Assembly: GCF_030285665.1 (NCBI RefSeq)
Contig: NZ_CP127295.1
Location: 7,812,001 to 7,876,000, forward strand
Reading direction: 5' to 3'
DNA from: Amycolatopsis mongoliensis
GTDB lineage: Bacteria; Actinomycetota; Actinomycetes; Mycobacteriales; Pseudonocardiaceae
Length of the DNA: 64,000 bases
Below the pieces are notes generated by a model. It searched no databases, was not told the DNA's origin, and worked only from the letters and a program-made list of their open reading frames with translations. The translations under genes were made by a program, and so were the position numbers. This document shows positions 16,460 to 25,216 of the stretch, one piece after another. The stretch's first letter is position 1. Each line of letters starts with the position of its first letter.

Positions 16460-18769
16460 ATGTCGAACCCTTCCCTTCCGCCCTCGCGCCGCACCTTCCT
16501 CAAACTCGGCGGCGCGGTCGGCGCCGGGATCGCCCTCAGCGGCGTTCGTCCTTTCACGGCAAGCGCAGACGTCGTCCGCCCGGCCGGTGCGGAGCTCGTT
16601 CCCGACAGCCGGGCGACGACGCTGTGGTACCCGGCGCCCGCCGTCGAGGACAAGATCATCGAGCAGGGCCTGCCGATCGGCAATGGTCGGATCGGTGCCC
16701 TCGTCGGCGGGGACCCGGCCGCCGACTTCCTCTACCTGGCCGACGCGTCACTGTGGACCGGCGGCGCCAACGACGTCCTCGAGGACGACGGCCAGTTCCC
16801 TTACGAGCGCGAGAAGTTCGGCACCCTCGGCCTGCTGGCGAAGGCGCGGATCTCCGTGCCCGCGCACACCGGCGTGACGGACTACCGCCGCACGCTCGAC
16901 CTGAGCAACGGCGTCGTCGTGATCACCTACCGGCACCAGGGCGTCCGGTACCGCCGTGAGTACTACGCGAGCCACCCCGACGACGTCGTGGTCGTCCGGC
17001 TCAGCGGTGGTCCGATGACCGGGTCGGTCTCGCTGGAACCCACCCGGGGCGAGACGATGGCCGGCCCGGCGGCGTTCACCGGCACCTTCGGCAACGGCCT
17101 GAAGTACGCGTGCGCCGTGGCCGGTGGCGTGACGTTCAGCGGGAGCCGCGAGGTCGTCATCGTGCTCAGCGGCGGCACCAACTACGTGCCCGACGCGGCA
17201 CGGAAGTTCCTCGACACGTCGCTCGATCCGCTGGCGCTGGCGAAGCAGAAGGCGTCGCAGGCGTTGCGTGCCGGGGGAGGCGCGCTGCTGGCCACGCACG
17301 TCGCCGACTACCGGCGGCTCTACGACCGGATGAGCGTCGACCTGGGACAGTCGCCGCCGGCGAAGCGCGCGCTGGACACGTGGTCGCGCCTGCTGGCCCG
17401 GCACGCCGACCCGGCGACACCCGACCCCGAGCTGGAGGCGAGCTACCTGCAGTTCGGGCGGTACCTGACGATCACCGGCTCGCGCGACGGGCTGCCGATG
17501 GGCCTGCAGGGGCTGTGGCAGAACACCAACACGCCCGACTGGATGAGCGACTACCACACCGACATCAACCTCCAGATGAACTACTGGCTGGCCGACCGCG
17601 CGGCACTGCCCGGGAGCTTCACTGCCCTGGCCGACTACTGCCTCGCGCAGCTTCCCGTGTGGACGGACAGCACGAAACGGCTGTTCGACGACCCGCGCAA
17701 CAGGTTCCGGAACACCAGCGGCAAGGTCGCCGGCTGGGCGGTCGCGTTCTCGACCAACGTCTACGGGGGTTCCGGCTGGTGGTGGCACCCCGCCGGCAAC
17801 GCGTGGCTGTGCAACTCGCTGTGGGACCACTACGCGTTCACCCAGGACAAGGCGTACCTCGCACGGATCTACCCGCTGCTCAAAGGCGCGGCCGAGTTCT
17901 GGGAGGCGCGGCTGGTCCCGATGACGGTCGACGGCCGCGAGGTGCTCGTCGACGACCACGACTGGTCACCCGAGCACGGCCCGCAGGACACGCGCGGGAA
18001 CACCTACTCGCAGGAGATCGTCTGGGACCTGTTCGAGCACTACCGCGAAACCGTCGCCGCCCTCGGCCGGGACCGCGCGTACGGCGACCGGATCGCCGGG
18101 CTGCAGAAGAAGCTGTACCTGCCGAAGGTGAGCCCGGCGACCGGCTGGCTCGAAGAATGGATGTCCCCGGACAACCTCGGCGAGACGACGCACCGGCACC
18201 TGTCCCCGCTGATCGGCTTCTTCCCGGGCGACCGGATCGCCGCCGACACCGCACCCCCGGAGTTGCTCGCCGGTGTGCGCGCGCTGCTGGTCGCGCGCGG
18301 GATGGACAGCTACGGCTGGGCGTGCGCGTGGCGGTCGGCGTGCTGGGCGCGGCTCAAGGACGCCGACAAGGCGTACCAGCTGCTGCTCACGGTGCTGCGG
18401 CCGTCGGTGGCGAACGGCAACGGGACGGCGCCGAACTTCTTCGACATGTACAGCCAGGGCAGCTACACGATCTTCCAGATCGACGCCAACCTCGGCGCCC
18501 CGACGGCGATGGCGGAGATGCTCGTGTACTCGCGGCCGGGAGTGCTGGAACTGCTGCCGGCGCTGCCTTCGGCGTGGGCCCGGTCGGGCCGGGTGACCGG
18601 GATCGGCGCGCGCGGCGGCTTCGAGGTCGACCTGGCGTGGCGCGACGGGAAGGTGACGCGGGCGGTGGTCCGGAGCGTCGGCGGGACCCGCACGGAGGTG
18701 CGCGCGGGCGGCTGGCGTCGCGCGATCACCCTGCGGCCGGGGCAGTCGGTCACGGTCCAGCCAAGTTGA
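16460..18769 (+). CDS. Secreted GH95-family glycosidase (alpha-L-fucosidase-type)
   Basis: 769 residues. A twin-arginine signal (SRRTFLKLGGAVGAGIALSG) starts 9 residues in, so Tat export is predicted. After it come the GH95 N-terminal signatures TTLWYPAPA, EQGLPIGNGRIGALVGG and DASLWTGGAN. The (alpha/alpha)6 catalytic part contains NTNTPDWMSDYHTDINLQMN, DHDWSPEHGPQDTRG and TYSQEIVWDLF, and the C-terminal beta domain begins near GVLELLPALPSAW. The family hydrolyses alpha-1,2-fucosides and some alpha-galactosides of glycans and plant polysaccharides. The ATG at 16460 has only a weak ribosome site. Free-standing transcription unit. Confidence 0.9.
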   Translation: MSNPSLPPSRRTFLKLGGAVGAGIALSGVRPFTASADVVRPAGAELVPDSRATTLWYPAPAVEDKIIEQGLPIGNGRIGALVGGDPAADFLYLADASLWTGGANDVLEDDGQFPYEREKFGTLGLLAKARISVPAHTGVTDYRRTLDLSNGVVVITYRHQGVRYRREYYASHPDDVVVVRLSGGPMTGSVSLEPTRGETMAGPAAFTGTFGNGLKYACAVAGGVTFSGSREVVIVLSGGTNYVPDAARKFLDTSLDPLALAKQKASQALRAGGGALLATHVADYRRLYDRMSVDLGQSPPAKRALDTWSRLLARHADPATPDPELEASYLQFGRYLTITGSRDGLPMGLQGLWQNTNTPDWMSDYHTDINLQMNYWLADRAALPGSFTALADYCLAQLPVWTDSTKRLFDDPRNRFRNTSGKVAGWAVAFSTNVYGGSGWWWHPAGNAWLCNSLWDHYAFTQDKAYLARIYPLLKGAAEFWEARLVPMTVDGREVLVDDHDWSPEHGPQDTRGNTYSQEIVWDLFEHYRETVAALGRDRAYGDRIAGLQKKLYLPKVSPATGWLEEWMSPDNLGETTHRHLSPLIGFFPGDRIAADTAPPELLAGVRALLVARGMDSYGWACAWRSACWARLKDADKAYQLLLTVLRPSVANGNGTAPNFFDMYSQGSYTIFQIDANLGAPTAMAEMLVYSRPGVLELLPALPSAWARSGRVTGIGARGGFEVDLAWRDGKVTRAVVRSVGGTRTEVRAGGWRRAITLRPGQSVTVQPS

Positions 18770-18828
18770 GGAGTAATCTCCGGAAACTGATGTAGTGTTC
18801 AATCACTTTCTTCGGACCGGAGGTCATC

Positions 18829-19197
18829 GTGAACGTCGTCCTGTGGATCGTGGCGGGTGTGCTCGCCGCGCTGTACCTCGCTGCCGGCGGCATGAAGCTG
18901 GCGACGCCGCGGGAGAAGCTGCTGGAAAACCCGAACATGGGCTGGACGGCGGACTTCTCCGGCGCGGCGGTGAAGGGGATCGGCGCGGTCGAGATCCTCG
19001 GCGCGATCGGACTGGTCCTGCCGCAGGCCCTGGACATCGCGCCGGTGCTCACGCCGCTGGCCGCCGCCGGGCTGGCGGTGATCCAGATCGGTGCGATCAT
19101 CGTGCACGCACGGCGCAAGGAGACCAAGGCGCTGCCGATGAACGTCGTGCTGCTGGTGCTGGCGGCGTTCGTGGCGGTGGGCCGGTTCGCCGGCTGA
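18829..19197 (+). CDS. DoxX-family membrane protein
   Basis: 122 residues with four predicted membrane helices and the DoxX pattern (YLAAGGMKLATPREKLLENP, then GAVEILGAIGLVLP). GTG 18829 is preceded by GGAGGTC. These proteins are often linked to redox homeostasis or to small oxidoreductases, but their molecular function is unsettled. The following hydrolase starts 20 bp later with its own Shine-Dalgarno, so the two are probably co-transcribed. Confidence 0.88.
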   Translation: MNVVLWIVAGVLAALYLAAGGMKLATPREKLLENPNMGWTADFSGAAVKGIGAVEILGAIGLVLPQALDIAPVLTPLAAAGLAVIQIGAIIVHARRKETKALPMNVVLLVLAAFVAVGRFAG

Positions 19198-19217
19198 GAC
19201 TCTTGCGGAGGTTCCCC

Positions 19218-19985
19218 TTGCTCGTTCCCGGTGGCCGGGAAGTGGCGTACACCGACCACGGCGGGTCCGGCCCGGTGGTCGTGCTGCTGCACAGCTTCCT
19301 GATGGACGGCCGCATGTTCGCCCCGCAGCTCGCGGCGTTCGAGGGCTTCCGGTGCATCACGGTGGACGAACGCGGCCACGGCGGCACACCCGCGACCGGG
19401 CCCTTCGACTACTGGGACGTCGCCCGGGACGTCCTGGCCGTCCTGGACGCGCTCGGCGTTCCGCGCGCGGCGGTCGTGGGGACCAGTCAGGGCGGGTTCG
19501 TCGCGCTGCGGATGGCGCTGCTGGCGCCTTCGCGGGTCACGGCGCTCGCGGTGCTCGGCACGTCGGCGGCCGCCGAGGACCCCGCGGTGGCCGCCGGGTA
19601 CCGGGCGGTGCTGGACGCGTGGGTGAGCGGCGGTGCACCACCCGAAGTGCTCGACGGCGTCGCGCGGATCTGCTTCGGCGGCTTTCCCGTGGACGAGTGG
19701 AAGGAACGGTGGGCCTCGGTGTCGCCGTCACAGCTGACGCCGGCGATGAACGCGCTCGTCGACCGCGACGAGGTCCTCTCGCGGGCGGGCGAGATCGCGT
19801 GCCCTGCCCTGGTGCTGCACGGCTCGGCGGATCTCGCCTACCCGGTCGAGCGGGCCGCCGAGCTGGTGGAGGCGCTGCCCGCGGCCGAGCCGCTGGTCGT
19901 CGTCGACGGCGGCGCCCACTTCCTCAGCTACACCCACCCGGACGAGGTGAACCCGGCGCTGACGGAGTTCTTGCGTTCGGTATAA
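19218..19985 (+). CDS. Alpha/beta hydrolase (3-oxoadipate enol-lactonase/esterase-like)
   Basis: 255 residues from a TTG at 19218; GGAGG at 19207-19211 is ideally spaced and no ATG or GTG fits. Complete triad: Ser90 in GTSQGG, Asp in LHGSADLAYP and His in GGAHFLS. HSFLMDGRMF forms the oxyanion loop. It resembles enol-lactonases and chloroperoxidase-like esterases, but nothing nearby indicates aromatic catabolism. Second gene after DoxX. Confidence 0.85.
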   Translation: MLVPGGREVAYTDHGGSGPVVVLLHSFLMDGRMFAPQLAAFEGFRCITVDERGHGGTPATGPFDYWDVARDVLAVLDALGVPRAAVVGTSQGGFVALRMALLAPSRVTALAVLGTSAAAEDPAVAAGYRAVLDAWVSGGAPPEVLDGVARICFGGFPVDEWKERWASVSPSQLTPAMNALVDRDEVLSRAGEIACPALVLHGSADLAYPVERAAELVEALPAAEPLVVVDGGAHFLSYTHPDEVNPALTEFLRSV

Positions 19986-20005
19986 CCGTATATCAGACTG
20001 ACGGT

Positions 20006-20668
20006 ATGACTCGTTGGGCGACATTCGACTGCTTCGGCACGCTGGTGGACTGGCGCCACGGCATCGCGACCGGGATCGAGCTGCTGTTCCCCGGCCGGGG
20101 CGCGGAGCTGCTGGAGGTCTACAACCGGATCGAACCGCAGGTGCAGGCCGAACAGCCGGTCCGGCGGTACCGGGAGGTGCTCGCCGAGTCGCTGCGGCGG
20201 ACCGCGGCCGAAGCGGGTGTCGAACTGGTGCCCGACGACGCGTCCGTGCTCGGGACCGGGCTGCCGTACTGGCCGGTGTTCCCCGACGTCCGGCCGGCGC
20301 TCACGGCGTTGCGCGAAGCCGGCTGGCGGCTCGCGCTGCTGACCAACTGCGACCGCGACCTCATCGGCGAGACCCAGCGGCGGCTCGCCGTGCCGATCGA
20401 TGTGACCGTGACCGCCGAAGACGTCGGGTCGTACAAGCCCGGGCATGCGCACTTCACGCGCTTCGCGTCGTCCTTCGATGCCACGCGCGAGAACTGGGTC
20501 CACATCGCGCAGAGCCACCTCCACGACATGGTGCCGGCACAGGCGCTCGACATCCGCCGGGTCTGGATCAACCGGCACGCCGAAGACCACGACCCGTCGA
20601 TCGCCGACGCCGTGCTGCCCGGTCTCGGCGACCTGGTCGCGACGGTGGAGCGGGTGCACGCGTCCTGA
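20006..20668 (+). CDS. Type II haloacid-dehalogenase-like HAD hydrolase
   Basis: 220 residues. Nucleophile Asp8 in TFDCFGTLVDW, then Thr/Ser motif II in LLTNCDRD and Lys in VGSYKPGHAHF. The overall length and DCFGTLVDW motif fit L-2-haloacid dehalogenase-type HADs, although many members are phosphatases. It starts 21 bp after the hydrolase and its stop shares one base with the GntR start, so regulator and enzyme are coupled. Confidence 0.87.
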   Translation: MTRWATFDCFGTLVDWRHGIATGIELLFPGRGAELLEVYNRIEPQVQAEQPVRRYREVLAESLRRTAAEAGVELVPDDASVLGTGLPYWPVFPDVRPALTALREAGWRLALLTNCDRDLIGETQRRLAVPIDVTVTAEDVGSYKPGHAHFTRFASSFDATRENWVHIAQSHLHDMVPAQALDIRRVWINRHAEDHDPSIADAVLPGLGDLVATVERVHAS

Positions 20669-21300
20669 TGGTGCTGCAGACGACGAACACCCGCGACGCG
20701 CTGGTCGCCGAGGTGCGCCGCCGGATCCTCAGCGGCGAGCTGGCACCGGGGACGCCGCTGACCGAGCAGGGCCTGGCGACGACGTTCGGCGTGGCGCGCC
20801 CGACGGTGCGGTCGGCGTTGCAGGAGCTGGTCGCCCGGCACCTGGTGGAACGGTCCGACAGCCGGTCCCTGCGGGTACCGGTCCTGACCGGCGACGACGT
20901 CCGGGACCTGTTCACCGTCCGGCTTCCCCTGGAGCTGACGGCGGCGCGGCTGATCGTCGGGCAGCGGCGGTCGCTGGACGGGGTGTCGGCGGCCCTGGCG
21001 GTGCTGGAGGCCCTGCCGGCGACGGCGGGCTGGAGCGAGCGGGTGGAGGCGCACACGGCGTTCCACCTGGCCCTCGTCGACGCGGCGGGGAGTGTCCGGC
21101 TGAGCCGGATCTACCCGCCGCTGCAGGAGGAGATGCAGCTCTGCCTGGCCCGGTTGCGGGGGTCGTACCCGGATCCGGGCGAGCTGGCGGTGGAGCACCG
21201 GCGGCTGCTGGAGGCGATCGCTTCGGGGAACCCGGCGAGCGCGGAGGCGGAGATGCGCGACCATCTCGAGCGGGCCCGGAGCGGGCTGCTCGACCTCTGA
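20668..21300 (+). CDS. GntR/FCD family transcriptional regulator
   Basis: 210 residues. The winged helix (RRRILSGELAPGTPLTEQGL, then ATTFGVARPTVRSALQEL) is followed by an all-helical FCD ligand domain with metal-binding pattern (FHLALVDAAGS, then EHRRLLEAI and MRDHLERA). FadR-subfamily proteins of this type usually respond to organic acids. Overlap with the HAD gene suggests that they share a pathway. Confidence 0.9.
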   Translation: MVLQTTNTRDALVAEVRRRILSGELAPGTPLTEQGLATTFGVARPTVRSALQELVARHLVERSDSRSLRVPVLTGDDVRDLFTVRLPLELTAARLIVGQRRSLDGVSAALAVLEALPATAGWSERVEAHTAFHLALVDAAGSVRLSRIYPPLQEEMQLCLARLRGSYPDPGELAVEHRRLLEAIASGNPASAEAEMRDHLERARSGLLDL

Positions 21301-21343
21301 GTCCTCCTGAGTAGCGCACGCCGGCGCGATCCGGTCCTCGCCG

Positions 21344-21529
21344 TCAGCAGCCTGCCGCGGGACTGCCGTGCTGCACCTCGGCCCGGCCGCCCGGGAACAA
21401 CCCGGCCCGCAAGGCCGCCCAATGCCGCGGCGCCGGGCGCGGCTCCCGCGGCCGGCGCACCGCCGGGGGCGGCCCCGCCCGGTACTCCATCTCCACGCGC
21501 ACCCAGTCGTAGATCCAGTCGCCTCGCAT
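21344..21529 (-). CDS. Small hypothetical protein
   Basis: 61 residues, starting MRGDWIYDWVRVEMEYR and continuing arginine/proline-rich. ATG 21529 is preceded by GTGAGGAACGACC, a fair ribosome site. The N-terminal aromatic/acidic block looks like real coding sequence, while the rest could be low-complexity GC-driven reading frame. No homologue recognised. Confidence 0.4.
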   Translation of the reverse strand: MRGDWIYDWVRVEMEYRAGPPPAVRRPREPRPAPRHWAALRAGLFPGGRAEVQHGSPAAGC

Positions 21530-21651
21530 GGTCGTTCCTCACCTAGGTTCTGCCGAGGAACCCCACGTTCGTCCTGAGGGGACCGCCGCCGCATCGGGTG
21601 AACGCGCACTCCGCGCCCCACCGGCCCCTTACCCGCCCTTAGGCTGGGTCC

Positions 21652-22407
21652 GTGCCCGCGACCACGTTCCTGTTCGTGCCCGGCGACCGGCCCGACCGCT
21701 TCGGCAAGGCCGTGGGCAGCGGCGCCGACGTCGTGATCCTGGACCTGGAAGACGCCGTCGCCCCGGCGGACAAGGACACCGCTCGCGGCCACGTCGAGGC
21801 CTGGCTCGAGACCAGCCAGGCCTTGGTCCGGATCAACGCCCCGGGCACGCCCTGGTTCGACGCCGACGCCGCCTTGGTCACCGCCCGCGGAGTCCCGGTG
21901 GTCGTGCCGAAGGCCGAGACGCCCGGGGTACTTGCCGCCTTCCGCGAGGTCGTGGCCCTCGTCGAGACCGCGCGAGGCGTCGAACGCGCGGGTGAGCTGG
22001 CCGCCGTCCCGTCGGTGACGCGCCTGGCGTTCGGCAGCGTCGACCTGGCCGCGGAGCTCGGCGTCGCGCCCGAAGACCCGGAGCCGTTCGCCTACGCGCG
22101 CTCGCGGCTGGTGATCGCGTCGGCGGCGGCCGGGCTGGCACCGCCGGTGGACGGCGTCACGACGGACCTGCGCGACGACGAACGGCTCGAGGCCGACGTC
22201 CGCTGCGCGCGCCGCATGGGCTTCGGCGGCAAGCTGTGCATCCACCCGCGCCAGGTGGAGCCGGTCCGTGCGGGCTTCGCGCCGACTGAGGCCGAGCGCG
22301 AGTGGGCCCGCAGCGTCCTCACGGCGGGCGCGTCGGCGTCCACTGTGGACGGCCGGATGGTCGACAGGCCGGTGCTCGTCCGGGCCCGGCGGATCCTGGG
22401 GGAGTGA
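21652..22407 (+). CDS. HpcH/HpaI (CitE-like) CoA-ester lyase
   Basis: 251 residues from GTG 21652. FLFVPGDRPDRFGKAVGSGA and DVVILDLEDAVAPADKD are the N-terminal CitE signature (Arg and Asp/Glu for the acyl-CoA carboxylate and Mg). PKAETPG, FGSVDLAAELG and GGKLCIHPRQV complete the TIM-barrel motifs. These enzymes cleave or form malyl-, citramalyl- or related CoA thioesters. The GNAT gene follows after 4 bp. An iterated palindrome lies near its 3' end. Confidence 0.9.
   Translation: MPATTFLFVPGDRPDRFGKAVGSGADVVILDLEDAVAPADKDTARGHVEAWLETSQALVRINAPGTPWFDADAALVTARGVPVVVPKAETPGVLAAFREVVALVETARGVERAGELAAVPSVTRLAFGSVDLAAELGVAPEDPEPFAYARSRLVIASAAAGLAPPVDGVTTDLRDDERLEADVRCARRMGFGGKLCIHPRQVEPVRAGFAPTEAEREWARSVLTAGASASTVDGRMVDRPVLVRARRILGE
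22339..22349. repeat. TCCACTGTGGA iterated palindrome, copy 4
   Basis: Near the 3' end of the CoA-ester lyase gene (extends to GTCCACTGTGGAC, 22338-22350). Encodes Ser-Thr-Val-Asp, as copy 1 does. Confidence 0.6.
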
Positions 22408-22411
22408 GCGC

Positions 22412-22870
22412 ATGGCCCGCAAATCGCACAAGGTCGCGTTGCGCCGGCTCAGGTCCGGCGACGACGAGTTCTGCTTCCAGCTGCACCGCAGCGCGCTCGG
22501 CGAGTACGTCGAGGCGATCTGGGGCTGGGACGAGCCGGCGCAACGTGCGCACCACGAGAAGAACTTCGACGTGGAGCACACGCAGATCATCACCGTCGAC
22601 GGCCACGACGCCGGCGCGCTGACCGTCGAAGACACCGGGACCGACGTCGTCCTCGGCCGGATCGAGCTCGACCCGGTGTACCAGGGCCGCGGTTTCGGCG
22701 GGCACATCGTCCTGAGCCTGGTCACCGAAGCGGCGTCGCGCGGACAGGCCGTCGTGCTCGAAGTCCTCGACGTCAACAAGCGCGCGAAGATCTTCTACGA
22801 GCGGATCGGCTTCGTCGAGACCGGCCGCCCGCGGGTGCACAAGATCGCCATGCGCTACCCGCCGCCCTGA
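22412..22870 (+). CDS. GNAT family N-acetyltransferase
   Basis: 152 residues. It opens with LRRLRSGDDEFCFQLHRSAL and contains the acetyl-CoA loop VYQGRGFGGHIV, then VLDVNKRAKIFYERIGF, all standard GNAT elements. It starts 4 bp after the CoA lyase and overlaps the convergent CaiB-type gene by 16 bp at the 3' end. The acceptor is unknown. Confidence 0.85.
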   Translation: MARKSHKVALRRLRSGDDEFCFQLHRSALGEYVEAIWGWDEPAQRAHHEKNFDVEHTQIITVDGHDAGALTVEDTGTDVVLGRIELDPVYQGRGFGGHIVLSLVTEAASRGQAVVLEVLDVNKRAKIFYERIGFVETGRPRVHKIAMRYPPP

Positions 22871-24033
22871 CCTCGCCGCAGTGCTTCCGCGTCGAAGCCG
22901 AACTCCGCCAGCACCGCGTCGGTGTGCTCGCCCAGCGCCGGCACCGGGTCCATCCGCGGCGCGCGGCCGGGCACCGTGATCGGCGGCAGCGTGGCCCGGA
23001 TCGGCCCGCCCGGCGTCGAAACCTCCGCGAAGCGGTCGCGTGCGGTGAGCTGCGGGTGCGCCAGGACGTCGGGGAGCTCGCGGCGGCGAGCGTGCGCGAT
23101 CCGGCCCGCGCTCAGCCGTGCCTCCAGCTCGGCGCCGGTCAGGCGGGCGAAGACCGCGTCGATCTCGCGTTCCAGCACCGGCCGGTTCGCGACGCGGGCG
23201 CTGCCGGTGGCGAACCGCTCGTCGGTGACCCAGTCCGGCCGGTCGACCGCGTGCTCGCAGAACGCCGCCCACTCGCGCTCGTTCTGCACCGCCAGCACCA
23301 GCTCGGTCCCGTCGCCCGCGGCGAAGGTGCCGTAGGGCGCGATCGCCGGGTGGCTGGTGCCGGTGCGCGGCGGGGGCGTGCCGCCGTAGCCGGCGTAGTA
23401 GAGCGGGAACCCCATCCACTCGACCAGTGAGTCGAACAGGCTGACTTCCAGCTCGGTGCCCTGCCCGGTGCGCTCGCGGTCGTAGAGCGCGGAGAGGATG
23501 CCGGAGAACGCGTACATCCCGGCGCCGATGTCCGCCGCCGGGATGCCGCTCTTGGCCGGCTCGGATGCGGACCCCGTCACCGAGACCAGTCCGGCCTCGG
23601 ACTGGATGAGCAGGTCGTACGCCTTCGCGTCGCGGTACGGGCCGCTCGAGCCGTAGCCCGACACCGAGCACGTGATGAGCCGGGGCCGCGTGGCGCGCAG
23701 GGCCGCGGCTCCGAGGCCGAGCCGCTCGGCGACGCCGGGTGCGAAGTTCTGCACGAACACGTCGGCCCGGTCCAGCAAGGCCGCCATGACCGGCGCCGCC
23801 GCCTCGCTCTTGAGGTCGAGCGTGACGCTCTCCTTGGACCGGTTCAGCCAGACGAAGTGGCTGGACTGGCCGTGCACGGTTTCGTCGTACGCGCGGGCGA
23901 AGTCGCCGCTGCCCGGCCGCTCGATCTTGAGCACCCGGGCGCCGAGGTCGGCCAGGTGCCGGGTGGCCAGCGGCGCGGCGACCGCCTGTTCGCAGGACAC
24001 GACCGTGACGCCGGCGAGGGGCAGGGAACGCAT
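22855..24033 (-). CDS. CaiB/BaiF family CoA-transferase (type III)
   Basis: 392 residues with the class III signature: LADLGARVLKIERPGSGD, FVWLNRSKESVTLDLK, then PAADIGAGMYAFSGILSALY. Asp168 aligns with the catalytic aspartate that carries the acyl anhydride in formyl-CoA transferase. RTGQGTELEVSLFDSLVEW follows. It transfers CoA between carboxylic acids in catabolism. The substrate cannot be named; the convergent CitE-like lyase could use its product. Confidence 0.92.
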   Translation of the reverse strand: MRSLPLAGVTVVSCEQAVAAPLATRHLADLGARVLKIERPGSGDFARAYDETVHGQSSHFVWLNRSKESVTLDLKSEAAAPVMAALLDRADVFVQNFAPGVAERLGLGAAALRATRPRLITCSVSGYGSSGPYRDAKAYDLLIQSEAGLVSVTGSASEPAKSGIPAADIGAGMYAFSGILSALYDRERTGQGTELEVSLFDSLVEWMGFPLYYAGYGGTPPPRTGTSHPAIAPYGTFAAGDGTELVLAVQNEREWAAFCEHAVDRPDWVTDERFATGSARVANRPVLEREIDAVFARLTGAELEARLSAGRIAHARRRELPDVLAHPQLTARDRFAEVSTPGGPIRATLPPITVPGRAPRMDPVPALGEHTDAVLAEFGFDAEALRRGQGGG

Positions 24034-24055
24034 GGCCGCATCCTGCCACCCGGGG

Positions 24056-25036
24056 TCAGACCGCGCGGGCGATGGCGATGTTCCCGGCGAGCCGCTCGCC
24101 GGCTTCGTAGATCATGTACTCGCGGCCCTGGTAGGTGCCGAAGCTGGGGGCCGCCGACCGGCCGTGGTCCGGCGCGCCGGCGAGCGGGGTGTGGAACGTC
24201 CCGAGGTGGACGCGCTTCGAGAAGTCGTTGCCGACCTCGGTGATCATCAGCTTCCCGCCGTGCGCGATGTCGGTGTTGTAGACGACGTACGTGCTGTTGT
24301 TGCGGTACAGCAGGTGCGGGCCGCCGATGTCGGACGCGCCGACGTCGGTGTGGCGCACGAGCGGGGTCGGGGAGAACGTCCAGTTCAGCGCGTCGGGCGA
24401 CCAGCCCCAGCCGATGTCGCGGTGGTTCGTGGTGTTGTTGAGCATGAAGACCATGACGTAGCGGGCGTTCTTCGCGGGCAGGTCCTGGCGGAACACCCGC
24501 GCGTACGACGTTTCGGTGGTGCCCGCGGGCTGCAGCCGGGTCGACAGCACTTCCTTTTCGTAGGTGAAGTGGATGCCGTCGGCGGAGCTGGCGAGGCGCG
24601 TGACGGTGTTCTCGCCGTGGAAGTACAGGTAGATCCGGTCGACGTCGTCGTTCCACAGCGCGTGCGGGGAAGAGACGTGGCTGACCGAGTACTCGCCGGG
24701 CCAGGAGTTCCCGATGATCGGGTTGCCCGCGTACTCGGTGAACTCCTCGTCGAGGGAGTTCGCGTAGGCCAGGCAGATCCCGCCCGGGGCGTCGTGCGGC
24801 GCGTAGTAGAGGTAGTAGGCGCCGAGGGCGCCGGGGATGCGGTCCTTGGTGCCGCGCACACAGGGGAAGATCAGTTCGCCGGTCGGGTTGTAGCGCAGCT
24901 TGCTCTTGACGAGGGCGAGCCGCTGGTAGCGGTAGTCGGGGAAGCCGGCGGGCGCGGCGGTGGCGGCGGACGGGAGCATCGCGCCGGCGCCGAGCGCGGC
25001 CGCGCCGGCCAGCAGGCCGCGTCGGGTGAGGGTCAT
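24056..25036 (-). CDS. Secreted five-bladed-propeller glycosidase-like protein
   Basis: 326 residues with a twin-arginine type leader (MTLTRRGLLAGAAALGAGAM...ATAAPA). The mature part shows repeating propeller strands (YYLYYAPHD, DRIYLYFHGE, YVMVFMLNN, HLLYRNNSTYVVYN, EYMIYEAGE) like the GH43/GH62/GH117 clan. I cannot place it in one family or identify all three carboxylates. AAGGAGCGGTC sits before ATG 25036. It is divergent from a LacI regulator with a perfect palindrome between, so it is very probably the regulator's target in saccharide use. Confidence 0.7.
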   Translation of the reverse strand: MTLTRRGLLAGAAALGAGAMLPSAATAAPAGFPDYRYQRLALVKSKLRYNPTGELIFPCVRGTKDRIPGALGAYYLYYAPHDAPGGICLAYANSLDEEFTEYAGNPIIGNSWPGEYSVSHVSSPHALWNDDVDRIYLYFHGENTVTRLASSADGIHFTYEKEVLSTRLQPAGTTETSYARVFRQDLPAKNARYVMVFMLNNTTNHRDIGWGWSPDALNWTFSPTPLVRHTDVGASDIGGPHLLYRNNSTYVVYNTDIAHGGKLMITEVGNDFSKRVHLGTFHTPLAGAPDHGRSAAPSFGTYQGREYMIYEAGERLAGNIAIARAV

Positions 25037-25101
25037 GACCGCTCCTTCGAGGTCTCGGATGCGGCGACGGTGGCACGCGTCAGGCGACGTGGTCAATGAA
25101 G

Positions 25102-25113
25102 TAATACGTATTA
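25102..25113. promoter_or_regulatory. LacI-type operator palindrome
   Basis: TAATACGTATTA is a perfect 12-bp palindrome with the central CG typical of LacI/GalR operators. It is A/T-rich in a GC-rich context, 66 bp upstream of the secreted glycosidase and 104 bp upstream of the lacI-like gene. Confidence 0.7.
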
Positions 25114-25216
25114 GTACGGTCGGGACAGGTTTGCTGGAGTTTCGGGCAAAACGGTTGACGAGCCCCGGGGAGGCCCGCACTCTGAATCGGATCAGCTGAC
25201 TCCGGGCGAGGTGGCG

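Noticed and set aside
25102..25113. TAATACGTATTA as a -10 promoter element
   Set aside because: It is too symmetric and no matching -35 box is seen; an operator fits better.
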